Notes under the pieces: generated by a model
What the model was told of the DNA's origin: nothing
Databases searched by the model: none
What the model saw: only the letters and a program-made list of their open reading frames with translations
In this document: in pieces, positions 6,801 to 15,721 of the stretch
Layout: every line of letters starts with the position of its first letter
How positions within the stretch are numbered: the stretch's first letter is position 1
Assembly (NCBI RefSeq): GCF_042434095.1
Contig: NZ_JBHLUE010000001.1
Span: 124,001 to 188,000, forward strand
Reading direction: 5' to 3'
Length of the DNA: 64,000 nt
DNA from: KBS50 sp042434095
GTDB lineage: Bacteria > Actinomycetota > Actinomycetes > Mycobacteriales > Micromonosporaceae
Translations under genes and position numbers: made by a program

Positions 6801-9800
6801 GGACGTCTTTGAGGAGCTGGGCGCACCAGTCCAGCAGGGCCTGGTCGCGCAGCGGCTCGCCGCCCACCCGCCGGGTGCTGGGCCGGGGCACGCTCACCTG
6901 GTCGGTGGCGGCCTTGTAGACCGCGTCCGGGTGGTACCGCTTGAGCCGCAGCTGCTTGGAGTCCGGCAGCGGCAGCGGCCCGAACCGCACGTGCCGGCCC
7001 TGCACGGAGACGTCGGTCAGCCCGTACCGGCGGGCCAGCAGCCGGAACCGGGCCACCGCCACGAGGTTCTGCACCGGCGCCGGCGGCTCGCCGTACCGGT
7101 CGGTCATCTCGACCACGACCTCGCGCAGCCGGTCGACGTCGCGGGCCTCGGCCAGCTTGCGGTACATCTCCAGGCGGAGCCGCTCGACGCTCACGTAGTC
7201 GTGCGGCAGGTGCGCGTCGACGGGCAGATCGATCTTGACTTCCGCTTCCTCCTCCGGCCGCTCGCCCTTGAACTGCTGGACCGCCTCGCCGACCATCCGG
7301 ACGTACAGGTCGAAGCCGACGCCCTCGATGTGCCCGGACTGTTCACCGCCGAGCAGGTTGCCGGCGCCGCGGATCTCCAGGTCCTTCATGGCCACGTACA
7401 TCCCGGCGCCCAGCTCGGTGTGCTGGGCGATGGTGGCCAGCCGCTCGTGCGCGTGCTCGGTCAGCGGCTTCTCCGGGGGATAGAGGAAGTAGGCGTACGC
7501 CCGCTCCCGGCCTCGGCCCACCCGACCGCGGATCTGGTGCAGCTGGGCCAGGCCCAGCAGGTCGGCGCGCTCGACGATCAGCGTGTTGGCGTTCGGGATG
7601 TCGATGCCGGACTCCACGATCGTGGTGCAGACCAGGACGTCGAACTCCTTCTCCCAGAAGCCGACCATGACCTTCTCCAGGGCCTCCTCGCCCATCTGGC
7701 CGTGCGCCACCGCCACCCGCGCCTCGGGGACCAGCTCGCGGATCCGGCGCGCCGCCTTCTCGATCGACTCCACCCGGTTGTGCAGGTAGAAGACCTGGCC
7801 GTCGCGCAGCAGCTCGCGGTGGATGGCCGCGGCCACCTGCCGGTCGTCGTACGCACCGACGAACGTGAGGACCGGGTGCCGTTCCTCCGGCGGGGTCGCG
7901 ATCGTGGACATCTCCCGGATGCCGGTGATCGCCATCTCCAGCGTCCGCGGGATCGGTGTGGCCGACATGCTCAGCACGTCCACCGAGGCGCGCAGCGTCT
8001 TCAGGTGCTCCTTGTGCTCGACGCCGAACCGCTGCTCCTCGTCCACCACCACCATGCCGAGGGACTTGAACCGGGTGGCCGCCTGCAACAGCCGGTGGGT
8101 GCCGATGACGATGTCGGCGCTGCCCTCGGCCGCCATGGTGAGCGTCTGCTCGGCCTCCTTGGGGGTCTGGAACCGGGACAGCTGCCGGATGGTCACCGGG
8201 AACTGGCCCATCCGCTCGGCGAACGTGTTGTAGTGCTGCTGGGCGAGCAGCGTGGTGGGCACGAGCACCGCCACCTGCTTGCCGTCCTGCACGGCCTTGA
8301 AGGCCGCCCGTACCGCGATCTCGGTCTTGCCGTATCCGACGTCGCCGCAGATCAGCCGGTCCATTGGGACCGACTGCTCCATGTCCCGCTTGACCTCCTC
8401 GATCGCCGCCAGCTGGTCGGGCGTCTCGGTCCACGGGAAGGCGTCCTCCAGCTCCCGCTGCCAGGGCGTGTCGGGGCCGAACGAGTGCCCCCGGGACGCC
8501 TTGCGCGCGGCGTACAACTGGATCAGTTGCGCGGCGATCTCCCGGACCGCCTTGCGGGCCCGGGCCTTGGACTTCTGCCAGTCCGAGCCGCCCATCTTGT
8601 GCAGCGTCGGCTGCTCGCCGCCGACGTACCGGGAGAGCTGGTCGAGCTGGTCGGTGGGGACGAACAGCCGGTCGCCGGGCTGGCCGCGCTTGCTGGCGGC
8701 GTACTCGATGACCAGGTATTCCCGCGAGGCGCCGTTCACGGTGCGCTGCACGAGTTCCTGGTAGCGGCCGATGCCGTGCTGCTCGTGCACCACGTAGTCG
8801 CCGGCGCGCAGCTCCAGCGGGTCGATGGTGTTGCGGCGCCGGCTCGGCATCTTGCGCATGTCCCGGGTCGACGAGCCGCGGCCGCCGGTGATGTCGTTAC
8901 CGGTGAGCACGGCCAGCCGGCTCGCCGGGTCGAGGAACCCGTGGTTGATGCGGCCACAGGTGACCACCAGCTCGCCCGGCGCCGGCGCCGACTCGATGGT
9001 CTCGGTCGTGGCCGCGCCGAGTCCGGCGTCCCGGAGCACCTCGACGGCCCGCTGCGCCGGCCCGTGCCCCTCGAACACCAGGGCCACCCGCCAGCCCTCG
9101 CCGGCCCAGCGCTTGAGGTCGTCCACCACCCGGCCGGTCTCGCCGTGGTAGAGCGGGGTCGCCTGGGCGCCGAGGGTGAGCGCCACGCCCTCGTCGGGGG
9201 TGACCTGCACGGCCTCGTCGTCGTCCAGCCACGGCTCGCGGTCAACCGCCGGCTCGGCGGCCGCCAGGCCGAACGGCGACACCGACCACCAGGGCTGGCG
9301 CAGCGTGGCCGCGGCCGCGCGGACGTCGCCCAGGCTGCGGAAGGCGGCGGCCCCGAGGTCGACCGGCGCCGCGCCGCCGACCGCCGCGGCGGCCCAACTG
9401 GCCTGCAGGAACTCCTCCGAGGTACGGAGCAGGTCGTGCGCCCGGGTGCGGATCCGCTCGGGGTCGCAGAGCAGCACGTGGGTGCCCGCGGGCATGCAGT
9501 GCGGCAGCAGCTCCAGGCTCTCCGGGCCGAGCAGCGCCGGGGCCAGCGACTCCATCCCCTCCACCGGAATGCCCTCGGCCAGCTTGTCCAGGATCTCGGC
9601 CAGCTCGGGGTGCTCGCCCGCCAGCGCGGCGGCCCGCTCCCGGACCGCCGGGGTGAGCAGCAGTTCCCGGCAGGGCGGCGCCCACAGCTGGGGCACCTGC
9701 TCGATGGTCCGCTGGTCGGCCACGGCGAAGGTGCGGATCTCCTCCACCTCGTCGCCCCAGAACTCGACCCGGGACGGATGCTCGTCGGTGGGCGGGAAGA

Positions 9801-10455
9801 CGTCCAGGATGCCGCCGCGGACGGCGAACTCGCCGCGCTTCGTCACCAGGTCGACCCGGGCGTACGCCATGTCGATCAGCCGGTGGGCCACCGCCTCCAG
9901 CTCGGCCTCGACGCCGGCCGCCACCCGGATCGGCTCGAGGTCACCCAGCCCACGCAGCTGCGGCTGCAGCACCGAACGGACCGGCGCCACCACCACCCGC
10001 AGCGGGCCGGCGGGGCCGCTGCCCGGGTTGCCCTCGGCGCCCGGACCGGTCGCTCCGTCCGGCCGGGCCACCGGCACATCGGCCTCCGGGTGGGCCAGCC
10101 GGCGCAGCACGGCGAGCCGCCGGCCGACCGTGTCCGACCGCGGGGACAGCCGCTCGTGCGGCAGCGTCTCCCAGGACGGGAAGACGGCCACCTGGTCCGG
10201 CGGCAGCAGGCTGCCCAGCGCCGCGGCAAGATCGTCGGCCTCCCGGCTGGTGGCCGTGACGGCCAGCACCGGTCGACCGGCGCCACCCCACTGCTCGTCC
10301 GCCGCGGCGGCGGCCACGACGAACGGCCGCAGCGCCGGTGGGGCCGTGACGTCCAGGCCGTCGGCCACGTCGAAATCACCGCGGGCGAGATCGCGGGCGC
10401 GGGTCAGCGCAGGGTCAGCCAGGGCCGCCGTCAACAGGCCGGCGAGCGACGTCAT
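6742..10455 (-). CDS. mfd: transcription-repair coupling factor Mfd
   Basis: Mfd (1237 aa, normal for actinobacteria) is a superfamily 2 translocase that displaces stalled RNA polymerase and recruits UvrA. The UvrB-like N-terminal module spans about residues 1-400. The RNA-polymerase interaction domain contains DYVVHEQHGIGRYQ (about 560-575). The motor has Walker A GDVGYGKTE near 703, DEEQRFG near 805 and QIRGRVGRG near 975, followed by the TRCF domain. ATG at 10455 (MTSLAGLL) is chosen; a longer in-frame extension lacks support. The last residues come from a duplicated 60-bp unit. It is probably cotranscribed with the downstream lipoprotein and mazG. Confidence 0.97.
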   Translation of the reverse strand: MTSLAGLLTAALADPALTRARDLARGDFDVADGLDVTAPPALRPFVVAAAAADEQWGGAGRPVLAVTATSREADDLAAALGSLLPPDQVAVFPSWETLPHERLSPRSDTVGRRLAVLRRLAHPEADVPVARPDGATGPGAEGNPGSGPAGPLRVVVAPVRSVLQPQLRGLGDLEPIRVAAGVEAELEAVAHRLIDMAYARVDLVTKRGEFAVRGGILDVFPPTDEHPSRVEFWGDEVEEIRTFAVADQRTIEQVPQLWAPPCRELLLTPAVRERAAALAGEHPELAEILDKLAEGIPVEGMESLAPALLGPESLELLPHCMPAGTHVLLCDPERIRTRAHDLLRTSEEFLQASWAAAAVGGAAPVDLGAAAFRSLGDVRAAAATLRQPWWSVSPFGLAAAEPAVDREPWLDDDEAVQVTPDEGVALTLGAQATPLYHGETGRVVDDLKRWAGEGWRVALVFEGHGPAQRAVEVLRDAGLGAATTETIESAPAPGELVVTCGRINHGFLDPASRLAVLTGNDITGGRGSSTRDMRKMPSRRRNTIDPLELRAGDYVVHEQHGIGRYQELVQRTVNGASREYLVIEYAASKRGQPGDRLFVPTDQLDQLSRYVGGEQPTLHKMGGSDWQKSKARARKAVREIAAQLIQLYAARKASRGHSFGPDTPWQRELEDAFPWTETPDQLAAIEEVKRDMEQSVPMDRLICGDVGYGKTEIAVRAAFKAVQDGKQVAVLVPTTLLAQQHYNTFAERMGQFPVTIRQLSRFQTPKEAEQTLTMAAEGSADIVIGTHRLLQAATRFKSLGMVVVDEEQRFGVEHKEHLKTLRASVDVLSMSATPIPRTLEMAITGIREMSTIATPPEERHPVLTFVGAYDDRQVAAAIHRELLRDGQVFYLHNRVESIEKAARRIRELVPEARVAVAHGQMGEEALEKVMVGFWEKEFDVLVCTTIVESGIDIPNANTLIVERADLLGLAQLHQIRGRVGRGRERAYAYFLYPPEKPLTEHAHERLATIAQHTELGAGMYVAMKDLEIRGAGNLLGGEQSGHIEGVGFDLYVRMVGEAVQQFKGERPEEEAEVKIDLPVDAHLPHDYVSVERLRLEMYRKLAEARDVDRLREVVVEMTDRYGEPPAPVQNLVAVARFRLLARRYGLTDVSVQGRHVRFGPLPLPDSKQLRLKRYHPDAVYKAATDQVSVPRPSTRRVGGEPLRDQALLDWCAQLLKDVLGEPEEPAGVAGPAVASGR

Positions 10456-10655
10456 GATCACAACCTTTGCACCAGAACACGACAAATCCCCCTCATCCGC
10501 AACGGGACGGGGGTGCTACTCATCGAGAGTATCGCCATGTCGTACCGGGCGGCCGGGCACGACCGCGATGAGCGCCGCCCACCGAGCTGCCACGATCAGA
10601 CACGCCGGTACGTAATCACGCTCGGTTTCGCTTTCGCTGCGTAACGTGTCCATCC

Positions 10656-11543
10656 GTGCCGAGTGCGGAACACGAGTCTGCGGTGGCGTTGGCCAAACTG
10701 GATCCGAATCCGGTGGCCTGGCTGCTGACGAACCTCTTCAACGTCAAGGTCCCCGACTACCACCACGCCCGTACCCATGCCACCGATGTGCGGGTGCTGG
10801 TCCCACGTACGTACCACGCCGACAGCATGCTGCTGTTCTGCGACCCAGCCGATCGGCCGCTGCTCACGGTGGTGCTGGAGATCCAACGCGGCTGGGACTC
10901 CGGCAAGCGACGGATGTGGAAACTGTATGTGGCCCAACTCGAAGCCGAACTGGATGTCGACGCGGCCCTGCTGGTCTACTGTCCGGACCTGCGGATCGCC
11001 CGCCGCTATCGCGACCTGTTCCAGTTCGACGGCCTGTGCCTGACGTTACGGCCGATGATCTTCACGCCGAGCGACGTGCCGCTGGTGGTCGACGCGGATC
11101 TGGCGCGCGCCAACCCGGCGCTGACCGTGCTGTCGGCCATCTGCCACGGCCACGACAGTCAGGTTGAAGCGACCTTCCCCGCCCTGATGGAAGCGCTGCG
11201 CTCGCTCAACCCCAGGACCGCATTCTTGTACTATGACGTTGTGCTGGCCGGACTGCCCACGGCAGCCCGGGCCCGTTGGGAGGCGTTCATGACCACCGAT
11301 GTTGGCTACGAATACCACAGCGAGCTCTTTCGCGAGCTTGCCGCCCAACACGAACAGGCAGGCGAAGCTCGAGGTGAAGCTCGCGGTGAGGCCCGGGCGG
11401 TGCTCACCCTGCTCGTCGGCCGCGGCGTGCGCGTGCCGGCCGAAGCCCGAGATCGGATCCTCGCCTGCACGGATCGGGCGCAGCTCGACGATTGGCTCCT
11501 CCGCGCCGCCACCGCCGCCACCATCGACGACGTCCTCGGCTGA
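10656..11543 (+). CDS. Rpn-family PD-(D/E)XK nuclease-like protein
   Basis: A 295-residue protein. Its N-terminal domain has a PD-(D/E)XK-like pattern: an acidic residue near D56 (HADSMLLF), then LTVVLEIQRGWDSGKR with E75-x-Q77. A short G-E-A-R repeat occurs near residue 237, followed by a C-terminal segment (GVRVPAEARDRILACTDRAQ) typical of the actinobacterial members of the Rpn/transposase-like nuclease group. Rpn proteins promote RecA-independent recombination in E. coli. Whether this branch is active is not known. GTG at 10656 is the first plausible start, without a strong ribosome-binding site. It is divergent from mfd and monocistronic. Confidence 0.65.
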   Translation: MPSAEHESAVALAKLDPNPVAWLLTNLFNVKVPDYHHARTHATDVRVLVPRTYHADSMLLFCDPADRPLLTVVLEIQRGWDSGKRRMWKLYVAQLEAELDVDAALLVYCPDLRIARRYRDLFQFDGLCLTLRPMIFTPSDVPLVVDADLARANPALTVLSAICHGHDSQVEATFPALMEALRSLNPRTAFLYYDVVLAGLPTAARARWEAFMTTDVGYEYHSELFRELAAQHEQAGEARGEARGEARAVLTLLVGRGVRVPAEARDRILACTDRAQLDDWLLRAATAATIDDVLG

Positions 11544-11657
11544 GGTTCAACCGCCGCCGTCCGGCGGCGGGCGTCTCCCCCGGCCCCGGCCGACGACGCC
11601 ACGCGACAACCAATGGCCGGTTTCCCCGTGTCTTACTGGGAGAGATGGGGAGGCGGC

Positions 11658-12557
11658 ATGTGCGAGGAAGAGGCGTGTGACCCGAGGCGGGAGACCTCCC
11701 AGGGCGAGTGGCGGGTCCTCGGCGTGCCGGATGGGATGCTGTTCTACGAGGTCCGCTGCCTGATCGACGGACCCGGCTGGTCGGGGCCGGCGGCCGACCT
11801 CGGGTATCGGGTGGTGCTCGGCCGCTCCGGCGGCTACCTCCGCCGGCTCAACGGTCGGGTCACCTTCGCCGACGCCACCTCGGTGCTGCTGACCCGCCCG
11901 GGCGACGAGATGTGGGTGGCGCACCCGCTCGGCTGTGGGGATGTCTACAGCTGCCTGGAGGTGCCGGCCGAGGTGCTGGCCGGGCGGCCGGATGCGGACT
12001 GGTGGTTGGACCGCGCGGGCGGTGAGGGCACCGCCGACGACCGGTTCGAGCTGGCCCACCGGCTGCTGCTGGCCGACGCCCGGCGCGGCATCGACGAGTT
12101 CGAGCTGGCCGAGCGGCTGCACGGGCTACTCACCTCGGTCATCAAGCGCACCCCGGCCGGGGCCATGGACCGGGACGACGACGTCGACCGGGCGGCCGGC
12201 CGCCGGCACGCGACGCTGTCCGACCACCGCCGGCTGGTCAACCGGACCCGGGAGGTGCTGGCCAGCGGCGGTCTCGGGCTGAGCCTGACGGCGCTGGCCC
12301 GCGAGGTCGGCTCCTCGCCGCACCACCTCAGCCGGGTCTTCCACCGGGTCACCGGCCGGAGCATCAGCACCCACCGGAACCAGTTGCGGGTGCGGGCCGT
12401 GCTGGACAGCCTTGCCGAGGACGGGTCGTCGCTCCGGGATGTGGCGGCCCGGCACCACTTCGCCGACCAGGCCCACCTCAGCCGGGTCCTGCAGCGGCAA
12501 CTCGGGCACCCGCCGGCCCGACTGCGCCGGATGCTCACCCCCTCCTCACCGGGCTGA
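11658..12557 (+). CDS. AraC family transcriptional regulator
   Basis: A 299-residue regulator with an N-terminal ligand or dimer domain of cupin-like beta character (residues 1-190) and a C-terminal double helix-turn-helix of AraC type. The first HTH is around LSLTALAREVGSSPHHLSRV and the second around LRDVAARHHFADQAHLSRVL, ending with LGHPPARLRR. ATG at 11658 follows GGGGAGG at the right distance. An upstream ATG at 11613 is less well supported. The effector and target are unknown. The next gene downstream, a secreted hydrolase, is separated by a terminator, so they are not one operon. Confidence 0.85.
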   Translation: MCEEEACDPRRETSQGEWRVLGVPDGMLFYEVRCLIDGPGWSGPAADLGYRVVLGRSGGYLRRLNGRVTFADATSVLLTRPGDEMWVAHPLGCGDVYSCLEVPAEVLAGRPDADWWLDRAGGEGTADDRFELAHRLLLADARRGIDEFELAERLHGLLTSVIKRTPAGAMDRDDDVDRAAGRRHATLSDHRRLVNRTREVLASGGLGLSLTALAREVGSSPHHLSRVFHRVTGRSISTHRNQLRVRAVLDSLAEDGSSLRDVAARHHFADQAHLSRVLQRQLGHPPARLRRMLTPSSPG

Positions 12558-12673
12558 CTCGGATCGAGCACGGAAGTACAAGACCGTGCCCAGGGCCGGT
12601 CGCAACCATGGGAGCTGACCGGAGGGCCCGCACGATACGACGGGGGCGAGCGGCGTCCGGACCGGTCTCGACG

Positions 12674-12708
12674 GCCGGAGCCGCGCGGACCCGAGGCGCG
12701 GCTCCGGC
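12674..12708 (+). terminator. hairpin terminator after the AraC regulator
   Basis: A perfect 13-bp G/C-rich stem (12674-12686 with 12696-12708) has a 9-base loop and no U-tract, as is common for actinobacterial terminators. It lies between the AraC gene and the next ORF. Confidence 0.55.
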
Positions 12709-12762
12709 GTTCCGGGCAGCCACCGAGACATCGAATCCCCGCGTCGGTCAGAGGAGATCGCC

Positions 12763-14235
12763 ATGCGTACCAGCCAACGGGCGCGAAGATCGCGCCTGTT
12801 GGCCCTCATGGTGGGGTCGTTGGCCCTGATCACCGCCGCCACGCCGGCCGCCGCGGTGGCCGGGACCCCGGGCCGGGGCGCCACCCTGGTCAGCAGCCGG
12901 ACCGGTGCCCCGACCGCGCCTCCGGGCCTCCCGCTGGCGGGCCGGCCCGGTCTCAGCGACGCGCAGCCGTGCGCCGAGGCCACCGGCTTCACCTGCGCCG
13001 ACCTCACCGTGCCGCTGGATCGCTCCGGGCATCTGCCGGGCTCGCTGCGACTGCGGGTCGCCGCCTCGGACAACCTGACCGCGCCCCGCGGCACCTTGCT
13101 GTTCCTGACCGGCGGTCCCGGCCAGCCGGGGGTCGGGCTGCTGCCGCGGATCACCCCGCGGATCGGCTATCTGCTGAGCGACTACCGGCTCGTGGTGATC
13201 GATCAGCGGGGCACCGGTCCGGCCGGCATCGACTGCCTACGGCTGCAGGCCGAGGTCGGCTCGTCGGACGTCACCCCGCCGTCCCCGGATGCGGTGACGG
13301 AGTGCGCCGGGCAGCTCGGCCCGCCCCGCGCCCACTACGCCACCGCCGACACCGTGGCCGACCTGGAGAGCCTGCGCCGGGCCCTCGGGGTCTCCCGCTG
13401 GACCCTCGACGGCATCTCGTACGGCACCTTCGTGGCCCAGCGGTACGGACGCAGCCACCCGGACCGGGTCGCCCGGATGGTGCTGGACTCGGTGGTGCCG
13501 AGCGACGGCGTGCCCACCCTGTACGCGGACAGCATGCACCGGGTCGGGTACGTGCTGCGGCAGGCCTGCCAGGAGCAGTCCTGCGGGTACGACCCAGCGG
13601 CCGAACTGGCCGACGTGATCGGTCGGTACGGCAATGAGGTCGGGATCTTCGATTTCCTGGTCACGGCCACGATCGTGGACCCGAAGCTGACCGGCGACGG
13701 CTACTGGCCGGAGCTGCTGTTCCTGCACCTGGCCGCGCAGGGCACCCCGGGGCCGCTGCTGTCGGCCATCGAGGATCTCCAGGGCGGCGAGAACACGCCG
13801 TTCAGCCAGTTCAGCTCCGGGCTGCACGCGGCGACGTTCTGCGCCGAGTTGGCCGACCCACCGTGGGGCAGCCCGATGGCGCCGGTGGCCGTCCGCGGCC
13901 GGGCGCTGGACCGGGCCGTGGCCCGGATCCCGGCCGACTACACGTGGCCGTTCCCGACCCGCACGGCCGGCGAGCAGGGCATCGCGCAGACCTGCCGGTA
14001 CTGGCCCCCGGTCCGGCCGGCGGCGCCATCGCCGCGCCGCCCGCTGACCATGCCGGTGCTGCTGATCAACGGCGACCGGGACCTGTCCACGCCGCTGCCC
14101 TGGGCGCAACGCGAGGCGGCGCGGATGCCACACGGCCAGCTCGTGGTGGTGGCCAGGATGGGCCACTCCATCCAGGGCCGCAACGCCGACGGCGACCGGG
14201 CCGTCCGGGAGTTCCTGCTCGGCCCGCCCCGCTAG
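12763..14235 (+). CDS. secreted alpha/beta hydrolase, tripeptidyl aminopeptidase-like
   Basis: A 490-residue precursor with a classical signal peptide (basic start, hydrophobic LLALMVGSLALITAATPAAAVA). The mature enzyme has the alpha/beta hydrolase order of the S33 tripeptidyl-aminopeptidase (SlpD/TAP) type: oxyanion segment LTGGPGQPG, VVIDQRGTG, nucleophile motif GISYG with S219, then the acid in NGDRD and the histidine in MGHSI near the C-terminus. It probably releases peptides from the N-terminus of extracellular oligopeptides. AGAGGAG before ATG 12763 fixes the start. It is convergent with the beta-helix gene. Confidence 0.88.
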   Translation: MRTSQRARRSRLLALMVGSLALITAATPAAAVAGTPGRGATLVSSRTGAPTAPPGLPLAGRPGLSDAQPCAEATGFTCADLTVPLDRSGHLPGSLRLRVAASDNLTAPRGTLLFLTGGPGQPGVGLLPRITPRIGYLLSDYRLVVIDQRGTGPAGIDCLRLQAEVGSSDVTPPSPDAVTECAGQLGPPRAHYATADTVADLESLRRALGVSRWTLDGISYGTFVAQRYGRSHPDRVARMVLDSVVPSDGVPTLYADSMHRVGYVLRQACQEQSCGYDPAAELADVIGRYGNEVGIFDFLVTATIVDPKLTGDGYWPELLFLHLAAQGTPGPLLSAIEDLQGGENTPFSQFSSGLHAATFCAELADPPWGSPMAPVAVRGRALDRAVARIPADYTWPFPTRTAGEQGIAQTCRYWPPVRPAAPSPRRPLTMPVLLINGDRDLSTPLPWAQREAARMPHGQLVVVARMGHSIQGRNADGDRAVREFLLGPPR

Positions 14236-14305
14236 CGCCCGACCCAAGGCCCCGGGCGGCGCGTCCCCGGGGGACGCAGCGCCGGAGGACGCAGCGCCGG
14301 GGGAC

Positions 14306-14364
14306 GATCATGGGCTTTGCTGCGAGGATCCGGGCGGCGGATTCTCGCGGCAAAGCCCATGATC
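14306..14364. terminator. 59-bp palindrome between convergent genes
   Basis: A perfect 15-bp outer stem (GATCATGGGCTTTGC at 14306-14320 with its complement at 14350-14364) encloses a second, imperfect stem. It lies between the convergent hydrolase and beta-helix genes and is probably a bidirectional terminator. The first 12 bases of the arm recur at 4773-4784, so it may belong to a dispersed repeat family. Confidence 0.6.
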
Positions 14365-14445
14365 ATTTGTCGCCACGGCGCGGCACGGCGGCAGCGGCGA
14401 CAACGACAGCGGCGACAGCGGCGTTGGGAGCGCGGGCGGCGGGGG

Positions 14446-15636
14446 TCAGCGGCAGGTGACGCCGACGCAGCCGCTGCGATCTCCCCTGGAGAGATTGCCG
14501 CCGCCGTCCCGCACGCTGCCGGCCGGCAGGGCCTCGATCCCGAAGTCGGCGTTGCCGTACGTCCGGTTGCCGCGCACCAGCAGCCCGCTGCCGACGGGCA
14601 CGTCGGTGTGCAGCCCGTCGTTCACCCGCCGGCCCGCGGAGTCGGTCACGATGTCCGGGCCGTACCCGTTGTGCCGGAGCGTGTTGCCGGCGACGGTGAC
14701 CGGACCGCTCGGGATGAACGGAACGGACGTCGTGAGGAACACGCCCGCCACCGAATTGCCGGTGAGGCGGTTGCCGGAGATGACCATCCCCTCGAACTCG
14801 GCCAGCACCTGCCCCTTGACGTACACCCCGAAGCGGGCGCCGCGGACCGTGTTGGCCAGCACCCGGATGTCGCGGCAGGGCCCGAAGTCGATGCTGATTC
14901 CGCCCCCGGAGATGGTGTTCCGCCGCAGCAGCACATCGTCGGTGACCTCCAGGCCCACCCCGCCGTTGGTGAACCGGTTGTCCTCGATGACAAGGCCGCC
15001 CGACTCGGACGAGGAGGCGCCGCCGTCGACGAAGGTGTTGCCCCGGATCGTGAACCCGGCGGACTCCATCAGGAAGAGGTCACCGGCGCGGATCCGGCTG
15101 TTCACCACCCGGGAGGCGGCGCCGTGGACGTTGTCGGCCAGCACCCCACCGGTGACCTTTGCCCCGTCCATGACCAGGGAGTCGTACCCGGAGGCCGCGA
15201 CCGCCCAGCCCGTCGAGTCGAACTCCCCGCCGCGGATCCGCAGCTGGCCGCCGCCCCAGTCGGCGGCCAGGCCGTTGTGCAGCAGCCGTACGCCGGTCAG
15301 CGACACGTCCCGGACGGTGTCCAGCGCGATTCCCTGGGCGAAGCCGGAGATGGCGCCGTCGCCGACCGCCAGCCCGGCGTGCTCCTCGTCCCGGATGCCC
15401 GCGCCGGTGCCCGACCCGGTGAGGCGGTGCCCGTTCAGGTTGATCCGGACCCCGTCGGCGGCCACGACCAGGCCGTCACCGGCGCAGCGCAGATCGTTGC
15501 GCAGGGTGATGCTGGTGGTGATCGTGTCGCCGCAGTGGAGGACCGGCCCGGCCGCTTCCGCCCCGCCCGTCCCGGCGGTCATGACCAGCAAAATCGACGA
15601 GGCCGCGACGATCGCCAGCCGGATCGGTCCCCTCAT
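14446..15636 (-). CDS. secreted right-handed parallel beta-helix protein
   Basis: A 396-residue exported protein. The signal peptide runs to about residue 29 (LAIVAASSILLVMTAGTGGAEA). The rest consists of successive beta-helix coils with the N-rich ladder pattern (LNGHRLTGSG, IRGNTFVDGG, IEDNRFTNGG, VAGNTLRHNG, VRGNRTYGN) as in NosD/pectate-lyase-like proteins. Several isolated Cys (LHCGD, LRCAG, GPCRD, GCVGVTC) could form disulfides. It could be a polysaccharide-binding protein or lyase; no catalytic signature is clear. GGGAGGG upstream of ATG 15636 fixes the start. Confidence 0.85.
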   Translation of the reverse strand: MRGPIRLAIVAASSILLVMTAGTGGAEAAGPVLHCGDTITTSITLRNDLRCAGDGLVVAADGVRINLNGHRLTGSGTGAGIRDEEHAGLAVGDGAISGFAQGIALDTVRDVSLTGVRLLHNGLAADWGGGQLRIRGGEFDSTGWAVAASGYDSLVMDGAKVTGGVLADNVHGAASRVVNSRIRAGDLFLMESAGFTIRGNTFVDGGASSSESGGLVIEDNRFTNGGVGLEVTDDVLLRRNTISGGGISIDFGPCRDIRVLANTVRGARFGVYVKGQVLAEFEGMVISGNRLTGNSVAGVFLTTSVPFIPSGPVTVAGNTLRHNGYGPDIVTDSAGRRVNDGLHTDVPVGSGLLVRGNRTYGNADFGIEALPAGSVRDGGGNLSRGDRSGCVGVTCR

Positions 15637-15721
15637 GACACCCTCCCGCAGCGATCAGATGCACCAAGCGTATTTACGCACAGTGATCGACGGATCGGGC
15701 CGGTCGTTGATCCGACCGAGG

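Noticed and set aside
6931..10644. 1237-codon open frame on the plus strand opposite mfd
   Set aside because: It is antisense to a clear Mfd. The composition (His/Leu/Arg/Gly repeats) is that of a high-GC antisense shadow.
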